Positions 4,294 through 5,022 of a stretch of 5,022 nt of DNA are shown here, piece after piece; positions within the stretch are counted from its first letter, which is position 1, and each line of letters starts with the position of its first letter. The DNA is from Oscillospiraceae bacterium. GTDB lineage: Bacteria; Bacillota; Clostridia; Oscillospirales; Ruminococcaceae. The stretch is taken from positions 1 through 5,022 of the forward strand of contig JAFPYQ010000028.1 in NCBI GenBank assembly GCA_017394475.1. The letters run 5' to 3'. Under the pieces are notes generated by a model, which saw only the letters and a program-made list of their open reading frames with translations, had not been told where the DNA came from and did no database searches. The translations under genes were made by a program, and so were the position numbers.

Positions 4294-5022
4294 ATGGCGG
4301 AACAACAGACAACTATGGCAGTAAATTGCCTTTCCTGCGGCGCAGAGCTTGAATATGACCCTACCAAGGGGCTCCTTCATTGTGAATTTTGTGACAGTGA
4401 ATTTACTGCAGAGGAGATTGACAACTACTATAAGCAAAAAGAGGAAAAGGCAGCGGAGGACAGTCCCGACAGCGGTCTGCAAAGCTCCGAGGAAAACGGT
4501 GAATGGGGCGCGGATGCTGCTGATATGCGTGCCTATTCCTGCTCTGCCTGCGGCGCTGAGCTCATCGCTGAGGAAAACACCGCCGCTATGATATGCCCCT
4601 ACTGCGGCAACAGCACCATAGTCCCTGCGCAGTTTTCCGGGGCAGTACGCCCGCAGTATGTGATACCCTTTGCCTTTACAAAAGCACAGGCAGAGAGCAG
4701 CTACAAGAACTATTACAAAAGCAAGAAGCTGCTGCCGAAATCATTTGAATCCTCCAACCACATCGAGGACATTCAGGGCGTGTATGTACCTTTCTGGCTA
4801 TTTGACGGTGTTTCTGAGATAGATTCGCAGTACAAGGCATACGATAGGAAGGAAACTCAGAATGAGATCATAAAGACCCACTATGATGTCCACAGGCATG
4901 GTACCGTTGAATTTGAGAGAGTGCCTGCCGATGCATCTGTGCGTATGCCCGATGACCTTATGGACAGCATAGAGCCTTACAGATTTGACGGCCTGAAAGA
5001 GTTTTCCATGGCATATATGCCG
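4294..5022 (+). CDS. Two-zinc-ribbon (TFIIB-type zinc ribbon) protein of unknown function, N-terminal part
   Basis: The frame is open for 243 codons from ATG 4294 to the window edge, with no stop, so the gene is 3'-partial. Two zinc ribbons are seen directly: C12-x2-C15 ... C30-x2-C33 in NCLSCGAELEY and LLHCEFCDSEF, and C83-x2-C86 ... C101-x2-C104 in YSCSACGAELI and MICPYCGNS. An acidic, low-complexity linker rich in E, K, S and D separates them (about residues 39-78). A conserved-looking block follows: PQYVIPFAFTKAQAE (120-134), then LLPKSF (146-151) and IQGVYVPFWLFDG (160-172). This layout matches a family common in Clostridia, often labelled TFIIB-type zinc ribbon-containing protein or, misleadingly, as a PriA-like helicase; no helicase motif is visible here. 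As I recall, relatives run to about 350 residues or more and may carry hydrophobic C-terminal segments, which cannot be checked here. It has its own promoter and is insulated by two terminators upstream. The function is not known. Confidence 0.85.
   Translation, partial: MAEQQTTMAVNCLSCGAELEYDPTKGLLHCEFCDSEFTAEEIDNYYKQKEEKAAEDSPDSGLQSSEENGEWGADAADMRAYSCSACGAELIAEENTAAMICPYCGNSTIVPAQFSGAVRPQYVIPFAFTKAQAESSYKNYYKSKKLLPKSFESSNHIEDIQGVYVPFWLFDGVSEIDSQYKAYDRKETQNEIIKTHYDVHRHGTVEFERVPADASVRMPDDLMDSIEPYRFDGLKEFSMAYMP

Noticed and set aside
4349..4591. Plus-strand open frame of 80 codons within the zinc-ribbon gene
   Set aside because: It lies in another frame of the zinc-ribbon gene, whose own frame shows clear CxxC motifs, a ribosome binding site and a promoter. 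The 80-codon product is basic and low-complexity with no start signal.
1..5022. Mobile element, CRISPR array, toxin-antitoxin pair, phage or defence system
   Set aside because: No transposase or integrase, no regularly spaced repeats, no defence-type domains. MazG here is the housekeeping two-domain form next to HU, not a mazEF-linked or phage copy.

Overview
The window reads as ordinary chromosome from a low-to-mid GC Firmicute of the Clostridia, most likely a Ruminococcus-type gut or rumen anaerobe. The evidence is strong consensus sigma-A promoters with 17-bp spacers, GGAGG-type ribosome binding sites, a single-chain glycyl-tRNA synthetase, a mazG-HU gene pair, a plant-cell-wall glycoside hydrolase and a two-zinc-ribbon protein of a type common in Clostridia. 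The genus is an inference from style and gene content. All genes are on the + strand.

Layout: (1) 1-518 is the 3' end of a GH28 (polygalacturonase-like) gene that begins before the window. (2) 572-926 is a self-contained transcription unit: a perfect-consensus promoter, a 67-residue BFD-like [2Fe-2S] protein and a strong intrinsic terminator. A Fur-box-like sequence overlaps its -10 box and start site. (3) 981-2872 is glyS with its own perfect-consensus promoter, followed 21 bases later by a small FMN split-barrel (pyridoxamine-phosphate-oxidase-like) gene, probably on the same transcript. (4) 2964-4168 is mazG (two MazG domains) followed 16 bases later by the gene for the DNA-binding protein HU, ending in a very strong terminator; a second hairpin terminator lies just behind it. 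(5) 4233-5022 is an extended -10 promoter, a good ribosome binding site and the first 243 codons of a protein with two zinc ribbons, which runs off the end of the window.

The genes are mostly housekeeping: charging tRNA(Gly), hydrolysing non-canonical nucleoside triphosphates (MazG) and compacting the nucleoid (HU). Accessory functions are pectin breakdown (GH28) and probably iron handling (the BFD-like protein). No mobile element, CRISPR array, phage gene, tRNA or rRNA is visible. The best lead is the possible Fur control of the small Fe-S gene. The zinc-ribbon protein is of unknown function, and its C-terminal part lies outside the window. Three starts were moved downstream of the longest reading frame because the ribosome binding site, and for glyS also the promoter, decides them: 659, 1070 and 3836.
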